Source of the DNA: CAVVDY01 sp963819645
GTDB lineage: Bacteria; Acidobacteriota; Terriglobia; Terriglobales; Acidobacteriaceae
Length of the DNA: 64,000 nt
Assembly: GCA_963819645.1 (NCBI GenBank)
Contig: CAWFWZ010000001.1
Coordinates: forward strand, 1,116,001 to 1,180,000
Reading direction: 5' to 3'
Both the position numbers and the translations under genes were made by a program. The stretch's first letter is position 1. The number at the start of each line of letters is the position of its first letter. The notes under the pieces were generated by a model, which saw only the letters and a list, made by a program, of their open reading frames with translations, was not told the DNA's origin and made no database searches. Shown one piece after another: positions 48,674 to 57,453 of this stretch.

Positions 48674-51600
48674 GTGCCTCATAAGGAAGTACGCTTGAGC
48701 CCTTTTCGGCTGTCTCGCAAATTGATTACTGCCACTCTTCTCGTTCTCTTCGTCGGCTGTTTCACTTCTTTCGCACAAACCACGGATCAGCCCGACGCCA
48801 AGAAGAATGAGCCGCCGCCTTCCTCCAAATCGAAAGCGGCTAAGAAGCCGAAGAGCGACTCCGCTACTCCGGCGAAGGAGGAAGCTCCCGAGAAGAAGCC
48901 GGGAGGAATGAACGCTGACACCTTTTCCGGCTTGCATTTTCGGCTGATCGGGCCGGCGGTTGCCTCAGGGCGGGTCATTGCCTTCGCGGTCAATCCGAAC
49001 AAGCGCTCTGAATATTACGTTGGTGTGGCTTCCGGGGGCGTGTGGAAGACGGAAAACGACGGCACCACGTGGACGCCCGTTTTCGACGACCAAGGCTCGT
49101 TTTCCATCGGGGCAGTAGTCATGGATCCACACGATCCGTCCGTCATTTGGGTGGGAACGGGCGAGGGCAATGCTCAGCGTAGCGTCGACTACGGCGATGG
49201 CGTGTATCGGTCGGACGACGGCGGTAAGAACTGGACCAACACCGGGCTCAAGAAGTCGGGCAATATTGGCCGCATGGCCATCGATCCCAGCGATAGCAAC
49301 GTTGTTTACGTCGCTGCCGAAGGTCCCTTGTGGGGGCCGGGAGGCGATCGCGGTCTGTTCAAGACTACCGATGGCGGCAAGACCTGGAAGAATGTTCTCA
49401 ACATCAGCGAGAACACGGGCATGGCTGACGTCGCTATCGATCCGTCGAATCCTGACATTGTTTACGCTGCTGCGTATCAACGCCGTCGCCACGTTTGGAC
49501 CATGATCGATGGCGGCCCGGAGAGCGCCATATACAAGTCAACGGACGCAGGAGCGACGTGGACCAAGCTCAAGTCCGGGCTGCCGACGGAAGATCTGGGG
49601 CGCATCGGCCTGGCGATTTCGCCAGCCGACCAGGATACGGTTTACGCCATCGTCGAAGCCGCTAACGGCAAGGGTGGAGTCTTTCGCTCCAAAGATAAGG
49701 GCGCCAACTGGGAGCGCCGCAACGAGTACGATTCCACCGCGTTCTACTACAGCCAGGTCTTTGCCGATCCCAAAAATGTTGATCGCATTTATGTGATGAA
49801 CGCCGCGTTACGCGTCTCCGACGACGGTGGCAAGACCTTGCACAAGATGAACGAGGCCAACCACCACGGCGACAACCACTACATCTGGATCGACCCCAAC
49901 GATACGGATTACTACCTGCTCGGCTCTGACGGCGGGGTATCGGAGAGCTACAATCGCGGCGAAAATTGGCTGTTCAAAGCCAACCTGCCGACGGTGCAGT
50001 TCTATGACGTCGCAGTCGACAACGCCACGCCCTTCTACCACGTCTGCGGCGGAACGCAGGACAACTTCTCCTGGTGCGGTCCTTCGCGCACGCGAGATAT
50101 CAATGGGATCATGAACTCCGACTGGTATGTCACCACCGGAGGCGATGGATTTCGCTCGCAGGTTGATCCCGACGATCCCAACACGGTGTACGCCGAGTCG
50201 CAGTTTGGAGTGTTGGTGCGCTACGACAAGCGTACCGGCGAACAAATACTGATTCAGCCACAGGAACCCAAAGGTGGTCCGCCGCTGCGCTGGAACTGGG
50301 ATTCGCCTCTCATCGTCAGCCCGCATTCGCATACGCGCCTTTACTTCGGTGGAAACGTTCTGTTTCGCAGCGACGACCGTGGCGATAGCTGGCAGGCCGT
50401 GAGCCCCGACCTGACGCGTCAACTCGACCGCAACAAGCTGCCGGTGATGGGAAAGGTATGGGGTCCCGATGCGGTGGCTAAGAATCAGTCGACCTCGTTC
50501 TACGGAAACATTGTTTCGATCGCCGAGTCGCCGGTAAAAGAAGGCCAGCTGTACGTCGGTACGGATGATGGCCTGATTCAAGTGACGCAGGATGGTGGCG
50601 CGAACTGGACCAAGTACGCGAAGTTCCCGGGCGTGCCTGAGATGACTTACGTCAGCCGCCTGGCCGGGTCCAAGCATGATGGGGACACCGTCTACGCGGC
50701 TTTCGATAATCACAAGAATGAAGACTTCAAGCCTTATCTTCTTAGGTCAACCGATGCGGGCAAAACCTGGACGTCGATTGCCGGCGACCTGCCCGAGAAC
50801 GGGCCGGTGCTGGCTTTTGCGGAAGATCCGGTGAATCCCAACCTGTTGTTCGCGGGTACTGAGTTTGGAGCTTTCTTTTCCATCGATGGCGGACAGAAGT
50901 GGATACAAATGAAGGGAGGATTACCGACCATCGCCGTGCGCGACATGATCGTCCATCCGCGCGAGGGCGATCTGGTGCTGGCCACCTTCGGGCGAGGGTT
51001 CTACATTCTCGATGACATAACAGCGTTGCGGCAGATCACCCCCGAAAAGTTGCAGCAAACCGCAACCTTATTCCCAACCAAGGATAGCCTGCTGTACATC
51101 GAGCGGCTGCCACTTGGCGGCGCAAAGAAGGGCTTCCAGGGCGATGCTTTCTACACCGCTGACAATCCGCCGTTCGGAACGGTGTTTACCTACTACCTGA
51201 AAGACAAGCTTCGCACGCAAAAAGAGAAGCGACAGGCGGCGGAGAAGGAAGCAGCCAAGAACAATCAACCGCTCCACTATCCCACCGATGACGAGCTGCG
51301 GGCAGAAGCCGAAGCTCCCAAGCCCGAGTTGTACCTGATGGTCTACGACCAGTCGGGCGCAGCCATACGACGGGTCAATGGATCGACGGACGCAGGCTTT
51401 CATCGCGTGGCCTGGGACCTGCGCTTCTCCGCGCCAACAGTGAGTGCTTCAGCTGAGCCTGGCGAAGATGACGATCTCCCACCTGCCGGATCTATGGGTC
51501 CTTTGGTGCTGCCGGGCAGGTATTCGGCTCGGCTGTTCATGAAGGATGAGCACAACGTTACCGAAGTCGGCGGCGGAGCTCAGTCTTTCAACGTGGTTGC

Positions 51601-52102
51601 CGACGGCGCGTCATCGGCAAGTCCGCAGGACCGCGCGGCTCGCGAGGAGTTCAACCTCAAGGTGGCCAAGCTCTATCGGGCGGTCTCCGGTTCCATCAAT
51701 GCTGCAAACGATCTGAATGGACGTCTGTCAGCTATCGAAAAGGCCTTGCACGAAACGCCTGCCGCCGACCAGCAGCTTGGTCCGGTGGCCGAATCCCTGA
51801 TCCAGCAGAATCGGGATATCCTACGCGCGCTGCGCGGCGACGTTGAGTTGCAGAAGCGGGCTGAGAATGTTCCGGCCTCTATCAATGATCGTGTCGAAAG
51901 CATCATGGAAGGGGAGCGATTCTCCAGCGGCAAGCCTACCCAGACCCACATAGCCGCATACAACATCGCCGCAGAGGAGTTCACGCAACAGCTGCCGAAG
52001 TTGCACACGCTTATCGATGTTGATCTGACCAAGCTAGAGAAGGATATGGAGGCAGCCGGAGTTCCCTGGACGCCTGGCCGCGTGCCCAACTGGCAGCAGT
52101 GA
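48674..52102 (+). CDS. Secreted BNR/VPS10-like propeller protein, 1142 aa
   Basis: Intact. The signal peptide (LITATLLVLFVGCFTSFAQ) is followed by a Lys/Pro-rich linker and many BNR/sortilin-type repeats with the Asp-box pattern (VWKTENDGTTWTPVF, VYRSDDGGKNWTN, LFKTTDGGKTWKNVL, LLRSTDAGKTWTSIAGD). The C-terminal third contains a Lys/Glu-rich helical stretch and a late domain (GFHRVAWDLRFSAP). Proteins of this type are common in Acidobacteria and are often annotated as glycosyl-hydrolase- or photosystem-assembly-like without evidence. No sialidase catalytic set is visible. The start may be GTG 48674 or TTG 48695; the latter has AAGGAAG upstream. Confidence 0.88.
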   Translation: MPHKEVRLSPFRLSRKLITATLLVLFVGCFTSFAQTTDQPDAKKNEPPPSSKSKAAKKPKSDSATPAKEEAPEKKPGGMNADTFSGLHFRLIGPAVASGRVIAFAVNPNKRSEYYVGVASGGVWKTENDGTTWTPVFDDQGSFSIGAVVMDPHDPSVIWVGTGEGNAQRSVDYGDGVYRSDDGGKNWTNTGLKKSGNIGRMAIDPSDSNVVYVAAEGPLWGPGGDRGLFKTTDGGKTWKNVLNISENTGMADVAIDPSNPDIVYAAAYQRRRHVWTMIDGGPESAIYKSTDAGATWTKLKSGLPTEDLGRIGLAISPADQDTVYAIVEAANGKGGVFRSKDKGANWERRNEYDSTAFYYSQVFADPKNVDRIYVMNAALRVSDDGGKTLHKMNEANHHGDNHYIWIDPNDTDYYLLGSDGGVSESYNRGENWLFKANLPTVQFYDVAVDNATPFYHVCGGTQDNFSWCGPSRTRDINGIMNSDWYVTTGGDGFRSQVDPDDPNTVYAESQFGVLVRYDKRTGEQILIQPQEPKGGPPLRWNWDSPLIVSPHSHTRLYFGGNVLFRSDDRGDSWQAVSPDLTRQLDRNKLPVMGKVWGPDAVAKNQSTSFYGNIVSIAESPVKEGQLYVGTDDGLIQVTQDGGANWTKYAKFPGVPEMTYVSRLAGSKHDGDTVYAAFDNHKNEDFKPYLLRSTDAGKTWTSIAGDLPENGPVLAFAEDPVNPNLLFAGTEFGAFFSIDGGQKWIQMKGGLPTIAVRDMIVHPREGDLVLATFGRGFYILDDITALRQITPEKLQQTATLFPTKDSLLYIERLPLGGAKKGFQGDAFYTADNPPFGTVFTYYLKDKLRTQKEKRQAAEKEAAKNNQPLHYPTDDELRAEAEAPKPELYLMVYDQSGAAIRRVNGSTDAGFHRVAWDLRFSAPTVSASAEPGEDDDLPPAGSMGPLVLPGRYSARLFMKDEHNVTEVGGGAQSFNVVADGASSASPQDRAAREEFNLKVAKLYRAVSGSINAANDLNGRLSAIEKALHETPAADQQLGPVAESLIQQNRDILRALRGDVELQKRAENVPASINDRVESIMEGERFSSGKPTQTHIAAYNIAAEEFTQQLPKLHTLIDVDLTKLEKDMEAAGVPWTPGRVPNWQQ

Positions 52103-52422
52103 ACTCGCTACCAGTCACAACGGGATAAGTTCCTTGGTGTTGCAGAACCACCAGGTCCGCGCCAGGATCGGTCGTGATCAGTGCGAATTTGGTGAGCGAC
52201 ACAATGTAGGCGATCCACGGCCTTGGCGACCTCTGTTTTCCTCAACGTTCTGAGACGGCACTGGCGCGCCTCGGGTATTGCCCGGCGACCTCCCCAGGAA
52301 GCATCTTCGGGAAGATTACTCATGAGAAGTCGCCCAGAGTGGGGGAATGTTCATTGCAGCCGATTACTCCCGGATGACGAGCTATCCAGAAGGAGGCTGC
52401 TCAATTTGCTGAGGGCCCCCTC
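52103..52422. other. Intergenic, no confident gene
   Basis: About 320 bp between convergent genes. No motif recognised. The region is downstream of both neighbours and so needs no promoter. Confidence 0.4.
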
Positions 52423-53025
52423 TCACGCAGGAGACTTTTGTGTCGCTTGCCGACGCAGCCACGCCGCGATGATGGCCGGATCGAAGAAGATGACCCCACG
52501 ATGGCGATAAGCCGGTATGGTTCCTACCCCTACCCAGTCATACAACGTTGATTTACCAATTCCGAGGAGAGCCGCTAATTCCAATGGCCGCATTCCCCGC
52601 TGGATCGACTCGATGCGCTGGACCAATGTCAGAGGTGCAACGGGGCCAAGAGTTTGCAGGCCGCCGTTCGGCCGACCTAAGCGGGACTTGGAATGACGCT
52701 GGAACCTTGTCCGACCTTGCCGACGGACGCGGCCTTTCTCCAGGTTTTCGGGCACCTGGTCGAAGTCTTGATCCGAGGCCGGCGGGTTCGGGAACTTCTC
52801 TAATGTCGATGGGGCATCAGCATTCGCGGATTGCTCCGCTAGCGCACTACTTGCCGTAGGCGCGCCTGCATGGTTAGCGCCTGAGATGTGTTGTTCACTG
52901 CGGTCGCCCACGGATGTTTGTCCGCGACGACGAATTGAAAGATGCATAACAGCCTTTGTCGCTGACCTGATAGGCAGCGCTCGGCATTGAATTTGAAGCG
53001 GGAGCTGCAGAGCCAAATGGGGCAA
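52423..53025 (-). CDS. Helix-turn-helix (AlpA/MerR-like) protein
   Basis: The last 55 residues read MRPLELAALLGIGKSTLYDW, VGVGTIPAYRHRGVIFFDPA and IIAAWLRR, a typical excisionase-type winged helix (HTH_17) that binds DNA. The first 140 residues are low-complexity and may be partly out of frame; an ATG at 52947 is a possible start. It lies close to a second gene of the same kind at 53180. Confidence 0.6.
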   Translation of the reverse strand: MPHLALQLPLQIQCRALPIRSATKAVMHLSIRRRGQTSVGDRSEQHISGANHAGAPTASSALAEQSANADAPSTLEKFPNPPASDQDFDQVPENLEKGRVRRQGRTRFQRHSKSRLGRPNGGLQTLGPVAPLTLVQRIESIQRGMRPLELAALLGIGKSTLYDWVGVGTIPAYRHRGVIFFDPAIIAAWLRRQATQKSPA

Positions 53026-53179
53026 CCGCCCGCCGCTCCCGGTGCGTGCAGTGCCTCTTCGTGTTTGCCAGTGGCCTCCTTTCTGCTATTTCGAATGTGA
53101 ACCTGCCGCTCATGCCTTCCAAAGCCTAGCGGCAAAGTTTTTCGAATAAACGCGATATGACACCTAGTTTTTGCCTGAC

Positions 53180-53490
53180 CTACTGCGGCTGGTCCCCGAG
53201 GCTCAAAAGGTCACTGAAGCCTTCTGGGCTGATTTCAAGACCGACCTCGGTAGCCGAGTCCAGAAGCTCGTCGGGGCGGAACTTCCAGCAGATCTCTCCC
53301 TCATGCTTGAGCCATGGGCTGGGATCAGCCCCGTGTCCGCAAGGCGGCGGATCTGGCATGGCGGCCGCCGCAGAAGAAACGCAGCATCGATGACGTCGAG
53401 ATACGGATGCTCGTCGACGAAGGCTTGTAGCGCTACCGGGTCAACCGATTCGACTACTTCAAGAGCCGTATTGTCCTGCTCAGCTGACAT
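53180..53490 (-). pseudogene. Second HTH (excisionase-like) protein, frameshifted
   Basis: From an ATG at 53490 the frame reads SVDPVALQAFVDEHPYLDVI and DAAFLLRRPPCQIRRLADTG. A shift near 53310 leads to EICWKFRPDELLDSATEVGL and a natural stop at 53180. The HTH and wing match the family of the preceding gene. Restored length is about 103 aa. Confidence 0.55.
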
Positions 53491-53766
53491 ACAACTTGAA
53501 GATATGCGGGCGGTGGGTTTAGCGGCAGATGCCTTTGGTTCATTGGACTCCGACAGGTCAGGAGCAATCAGAGAAATCAGAGCCGCACCCGCCGGAAGTA
53601 CCGAGTTCCGCGGTGTCGGCGAGGCGGTGGCGATTTCGATGGCAAATATCCATGCTCCGAGACTGGCACGGTCAGGGGCGGCAACCAAAGAGTAGGGATC
53701 GAAAATTTTCTTTGGATGCGTGAGAGAAAGAGGGAAGGGAAGCGTAAGTAGTTGGATCCGTTGCTG

Positions 53767-54315
53767 TTATTTTGTTTTCTGTTTCTTTATTTGCTCTCCC
53801 AATTCCTTCAGTTCTTTCGACTGTGCCTCCAGGCGGGCGGCTTCAAACCTGGTCTTAAGCCATCGGAAAGCATCTGCTCCGACACTGTTATTCGCCGCCT
53901 GAAGTTGCTTCGCCCCAGCCCTGCGGGTCGCCGCGGCATTGCTGAGGGTGTCGGCGGCGGCATTGACGAACTTCATGGTGACATCCTGCTGGCCCAAAGC
54001 CCAGGCGAGGTACGTGATGCGGAGAATCGCCTCGGGATTTGTGGGCCGGGTGACAAGCAGGCTCTGCCAACCAGACTCCAGTCTCTTCTCTCCCGATTTG
54101 GTAATCGAGAACTCCGATTTTTTGCGGAGACCGGGATCGGACTTCTTCAGGAGTCCATCCTCGGCCAGTCGTTCGAGCACTGGGGCGCTGCTGCCAATCG
54201 AAATCCCAGCCCTGGATTTCAGCTCATACGGGGTCGCGGAGTCGCTTGAGTTTTGGGCTAAGAGCGATGTGGCCAGGCACAGAACAGCTACGAACAACCA
54301 GATGTTGCGCTTCAT
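53767..54315 (-). CDS. Exported protein with PadR-like winged helix, 182 aa
   Basis: Residues 1-20 (MKRNIWLFVAVLCLATSLLA) form a clear signal peptide, preceded by AAGGAGAA. Residues about 28-85 (TPYELKSRAGISIGSSAPVL, ERLAEDGLLKKSD, FSITKSGEKRLE) look like a PadR-type winged helix. The remainder is helical and ends in a charged coiled coil (EAQSKELKELGEQIKKQKTK). A DNA-binding fold outside the cytoplasm is unusual. It may be a protein-interaction fold, or the signal may act as an inner-membrane anchor. The gene is intact. Confidence 0.65.
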   Translation of the reverse strand: MKRNIWLFVAVLCLATSLLAQNSSDSATPYELKSRAGISIGSSAPVLERLAEDGLLKKSDPGLRKKSEFSITKSGEKRLESGWQSLLVTRPTNPEAILRITYLAWALGQQDVTMKFVNAAADTLSNAAATRRAGAKQLQAANNSVGADAFRWLKTRFEAARLEAQSKELKELGEQIKKQKTK

Positions 54316-54343
54316 TCGTTTTCTCCTTTCGAATATTTGCGTT

Positions 54344-54680
54344 CTAAGGGGCCCTCAGCGCTAGCCGCTGCGCCGAAACTCGTGGCCTGTGGATTGTGTC
54401 TGCTAGTTCGAGCCGCAGTTTGTGCGGCATGATCCGCAGGTTCTCGGTCCTGTATTGGATGAACACGCGTCCCAGGGCCAACTGTTCGGGAATTGGTGGG
54501 TCGACGATGAACTTCACTGGCTCCTCAGCCTGAATTGCGACCAACGGTGTGGCACCTTTGACCTCCCGCGCAGTTTGCGCCGAAGCAGCAGAGCGCATGA
54601 AGCGCAATCACGATGCCGATGACTGCGCACTCGTGAGGATGGCCCGCGACCGACACGATTTCGTAGGCTCGAGGCAAAGT
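54344..54680 (-). pseudogene. DUF6130-like exported protein, internally deleted
   Basis: The frame reads SAQTAREVKGATPLVAIQAE, EPVKFIVDPPIPEQLALGRV, FIQYRTENLRIMP, then jumps to HKLRLELADTIHRP. In DUF6130 proteins as I recall them, about 60 residues separate these segments (VFGP...PPGPHK), so an internal deletion is likely. The signal-peptide region upstream of 54607 is out of frame. Function of the family is unknown. Confidence 0.5.
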
Positions 54681-54799
54681 ATGTTGATGCAGCTCTGAAA
54701 TTCGGTAAGGTCGGCGTCGGGTACGTTCCACTCAGGAGAACGAATCCCGTTATCATCGGGCTGCTTGTTGCTTTGTTCGGTGTCACTGGTCGGAATCAT
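54608..54799 (-). CDS. Small ORF with strong ribosome site
   Basis: The ATG at 54799 follows AAAGGAGAACACC, an excellent ribosome site like those of the neighbouring genes. The first 40 residues (MIPTSDTEQSNKQPDDNGIR, SPEWNVPDADLTEFQSCINI) are hydrophilic and unrecognised. The tail (SCRSRAILTSAQSSAS) overlaps the decayed start of the DUF6130 gene and looks out of frame, so it is probably a truncated gene. Confidence 0.35.
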   Translation of the reverse strand: MIPTSDTEQSNKQPDDNGIRSPEWNVPDADLTEFQSCINILCLEPTKSCRSRAILTSAQSSAS

Positions 54800-54855
54800 G
54801 GTGTTCTCCTTTCGAGTAGGACTGTGTTTCTGCGTAATTCTCATTACGGCCGGTG

Positions 54856-55377
54856 TTAAGGCGCATAACGGGTGAAGACAAAGTCGCGATCTTTGGCAGG
54901 TTCGTGGCAGGAGAAGCAGGCTTTGTGCATCGCCTCGTCGGAAGGTTTGCCGTCCTTGAAGTCTCCGAACCCCCAGCCGCCTGTAGCGGCGTATTTTCTT
55001 GAGTCCTTCACCATGACCTGCATATTCACGGGGGATCCGGCAACGAAAGCTTGGACGCGGCCAAAGACCTTGTTGTCTTCATCCGAGGGGACGCGGTTCC
55101 AATGCAGCGCGACAATGATTGCGCCGTCAGGGAACGGAAGCTTGCCTTCGCGATAGGCCTTTATCGCTATATCGTTGCCGAGTTGGGCGCGCAACTGGTT
55201 GAAGGTGCCTTCTTCGTGGGTCACTGAGATCAACCCCCAGTCGCGGTATCCGGAAGGTATGGTGACTCCGTAGATCGGAGAGGCCGCTTCATCCGTTTGA
55301 CCAACCGCGGGGGAAAGAGAGGCGGTAAGGCAGGCCGCTGCTGCACCTACAACTAGAACGAAAATGGTTCGTTTCAT
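54856..55377 (-). CDS. Cytochrome P460 family protein
   Basis: The start MKRTIFVLVVGAAAACLTAS has a signal peptide and an upstream AAGGAGA. The mature domain reads IPSGYRDWGLISVTHEEGTF, NQLRAQLGNDIAIKAYREGK and LPFPDGAIIVALHWNRV, and ends with the haem c motif CFSCHEPAKDRDFVFTRYAP. That is the P460 fold of a periplasmic c-type cytochrome, some of which oxidise hydroxylamine. The Lys that makes the haem crosslink in true P460 cannot be judged here. Intact, about 173 aa, normal length. Confidence 0.85.
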   Translation of the reverse strand: MKRTIFVLVVGAAAACLTASLSPAVGQTDEAASPIYGVTIPSGYRDWGLISVTHEEGTFNQLRAQLGNDIAIKAYREGKLPFPDGAIIVALHWNRVPSDEDNKVFGRVQAFVAGSPVNMQVMVKDSRKYAATGGWGFGDFKDGKPSDEAMHKACFSCHEPAKDRDFVFTRYAP

Positions 55378-55479
55378 GACATCTCCTTGCATATTTCGCC
55401 AGTGAAGCTCGCTTAAGCGGCCAAGTTGAGGCTGGTCTCGCAAGGACCGTCTTCGCAGGGCGGCCCCAGCAAGAGAGAA

Positions 55480-56304
55480 TCAGTGACTGAGGGATTCGGC
55501 TGCGCTCGAGATGAAGTCGGCGATCCTCCCCGGTTCTTGCAACATGGCCACGTGGCAGGTCGGAAGCTCAATTGTCTTGGCGCCGATGGCTTGCGCCTCT
55601 TGTTTCTCCAGGCCGGCGGTGATCACGTCGTCGTGTCCTGAAACCACAAACCAGGATGGTTTCGACTTCCAGGCTGGCGTTACCGTGGGTGTGGCAAGCA
55701 GGTCGCCCACAGCGGTGATTCCCTGAACCGCGGCCAGTTCACGTTGCTTCTTCGAAGAGAGATCTTGTGCGAAAGCGCGCACGACGCCTTCATCTGAAAT
55801 CCACGCAAAGCTCTTCGCCGGATTGAATACGAGGTAGTTGTTGATCGGTGGCGGCGGGTTCAAAGCACTGAGCAATGAGAGCGCTGACTGTCCCGTGTCG
55901 GGCGCGAATGCGGCGACATAGACCAAGCCAACAACGCGCGGGTCGTTCCCCGGAACATCCCCGATTACGACGCCTCCGTATGAGTGCCCTACAAGGAGCA
56001 CTGGACCCGGATTCGCCTGAGTAATTCGGTCGATCGCCCGCTCGACTGCGGCGTCGTCATCCTGCAGGGAAGTGAGTGGCATCTGCGCCGCAACCACATG
56101 GAAGCCGCGAGCCTCGAGCAGCGGAATCACCTCGGACCAGCTTGATCCGTTGGCCCAGGCACCGTGAACGAGGACTATGTTGCGGACTGCATGGTCATGT
56201 GTAGGGTTCGATGTCTGGGCCACTGTCAGCACTGGCAGGAAGCCAGCAAGCGGCAGAGCGAAACACAGGAAAGTCAGAAGTTTAGGGATTCGTAGCGAAT
56301 TCAT
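55480..56304 (-). CDS. Exported alpha/beta hydrolase
   Basis: A signal peptide (LTFLCFALPLAGFLPVLTVA) is followed by IVLVHGAWANGSSWSEVIPL, the nucleophile elbow GHSYGG, an Asp in VVSGHDDVITAGLE and the catalytic His in CHVAMLQEPGRIADFI. This matches the short esterase/hydrolase family often annotated as alpha/beta hydrolase. The substrate is unknown. The start at 56304 has AAAAGGAG upstream. It may be co-transcribed with the P460 gene downstream (103 bp gap). Confidence 0.85.
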   Translation of the reverse strand: MNSLRIPKLLTFLCFALPLAGFLPVLTVAQTSNPTHDHAVRNIVLVHGAWANGSSWSEVIPLLEARGFHVVAAQMPLTSLQDDDAAVERAIDRITQANPGPVLLVGHSYGGVVIGDVPGNDPRVVGLVYVAAFAPDTGQSALSLLSALNPPPPINNYLVFNPAKSFAWISDEGVVRAFAQDLSSKKQRELAAVQGITAVGDLLATPTVTPAWKSKPSWFVVSGHDDVITAGLEKQEAQAIGAKTIELPTCHVAMLQEPGRIADFISSAAESLSH

Positions 56305-56686
56305 CGGATACTCCTTTTGAATCTTCACCCGAGTTCTCGACTGGGTGAGGTCGGTGTTGCGTTATGGTGGCCCTCACGGACTATCGCGCGGCGGCTTTCT
56401 AAGACAGCTGAGTTGAAAGGGCCTTACACGTTCGGCATGGGGGCCCCTATGCATTGGCCAACAGCCTCGTGAATCTTGCTTGGCCTTGTGTAAGAATGTT
56501 CGAAGTCAGGGTTTTGAACCACACCAGATGCGGTGGTTTGTGTCCCATAAATTCAGGTAGGCGGCTAGTACCAGTCGGAAGCGGACAAGTTCTTAATTTC
56601 GCGCTGGCAGTTCGAGCACAATCACCCTTACAGTTGTCACACCATGGGCCAATAGCAATATTTCGTCGTGTCATGAGGTGGCTGCG
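56305..56686. promoter_or_regulatory. Divergent promoter region
   Basis: About 380 bp between the minus-strand alpha/beta hydrolase and the plus-strand response regulator; must contain promoters for both. No clear consensus boxes are visible by eye and no gene is seen. Confidence 0.4.
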
Positions 56687-57316
56687 ATGGCTGCGCCCAA
56701 CCAGATTCGCATCCTGTGCGTCGAGGATCATCCTGTCTTTCGCGAAGGACTAAAAGCGATGATCGCGGGCGAGCTGGATATGGTCTTGGTCGGACACGCT
56801 CCCAACGCGGTAGAGGCAATCTCCGAGTTCCGTCGTCACCGACCCGACGTTACGTTGATGGACCTGCGCCTTCCCGGAACCAACGGCACTGATGTTCTTA
56901 TCTCCATCCGCGGAGAGTTCCCACAGGCTCGCATCATCATGCTCACAACCTCCGACGGCGATGCCGACATCCAGCGGGCAATGCGAGCTGGGGCCTCGGC
57001 TTACATCCTGAAGAGCATGCCCATGGAGGAGTTGCTAGGCGTCATCCGGTCAGTTCATGCTGGCCGACGGCACATTCCGCCAGAGGTGGCGGCCCGTCTC
57101 GCTGAGCATATGGGCGACGACGATCTCACGGCCCGCGAACTAGACGTTCTCCGGCTCATTCGAGATGGCTATCGCAACAAACAGATTGCTGATCAGCTAA
57201 CGATTTCCGAGAACACCGTGAATTTTCACGTCAAGAATCTGATGGACAAACTGCGGGCCAATGATCGGACGCATGCCGTCACGATCGCGCTGCGGCGCGG
57301 CTTACTACACATCTGA
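56687..57316 (+). CDS. NarL/FixJ-type response regulator
   Basis: Receiver domain with the acidic pair in ILCVEDHPVF, phospho-acceptor Asp in VTLMDLRLPG, Thr in LTTSDGDAD and Lys in AYILKSM, followed by a LuxR-type HTH (LTARELDVLRLIRDGYRNKQ, IADQLTISENTVNFHVKNLM). 209 aa, intact. The histidine kinase gene follows 137 bp downstream on the same strand, so they form a two-component pair. GAGGTGG upstream of the ATG at 56687 supports this start. Confidence 0.92.
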   Translation: MAAPNQIRILCVEDHPVFREGLKAMIAGELDMVLVGHAPNAVEAISEFRRHRPDVTLMDLRLPGTNGTDVLISIRGEFPQARIIMLTTSDGDADIQRAMRAGASAYILKSMPMEELLGVIRSVHAGRRHIPPEVAARLAEHMGDDDLTARELDVLRLIRDGYRNKQIADQLTISENTVNFHVKNLMDKLRANDRTHAVTIALRRGLLHI

Positions 57317-57453
57317 CAGTTTCCCAACCTACCGAAAATGGTAGGGTGCTGACTGGAGATATTGGGGTACCGCGGGCGACCGACGGCGAATAAGATCAAT
57401 ATCCGTTGCTTGAGCGTTCCCCACGCTGCGAGTGAGTCCACTGGAGGAGCGAC

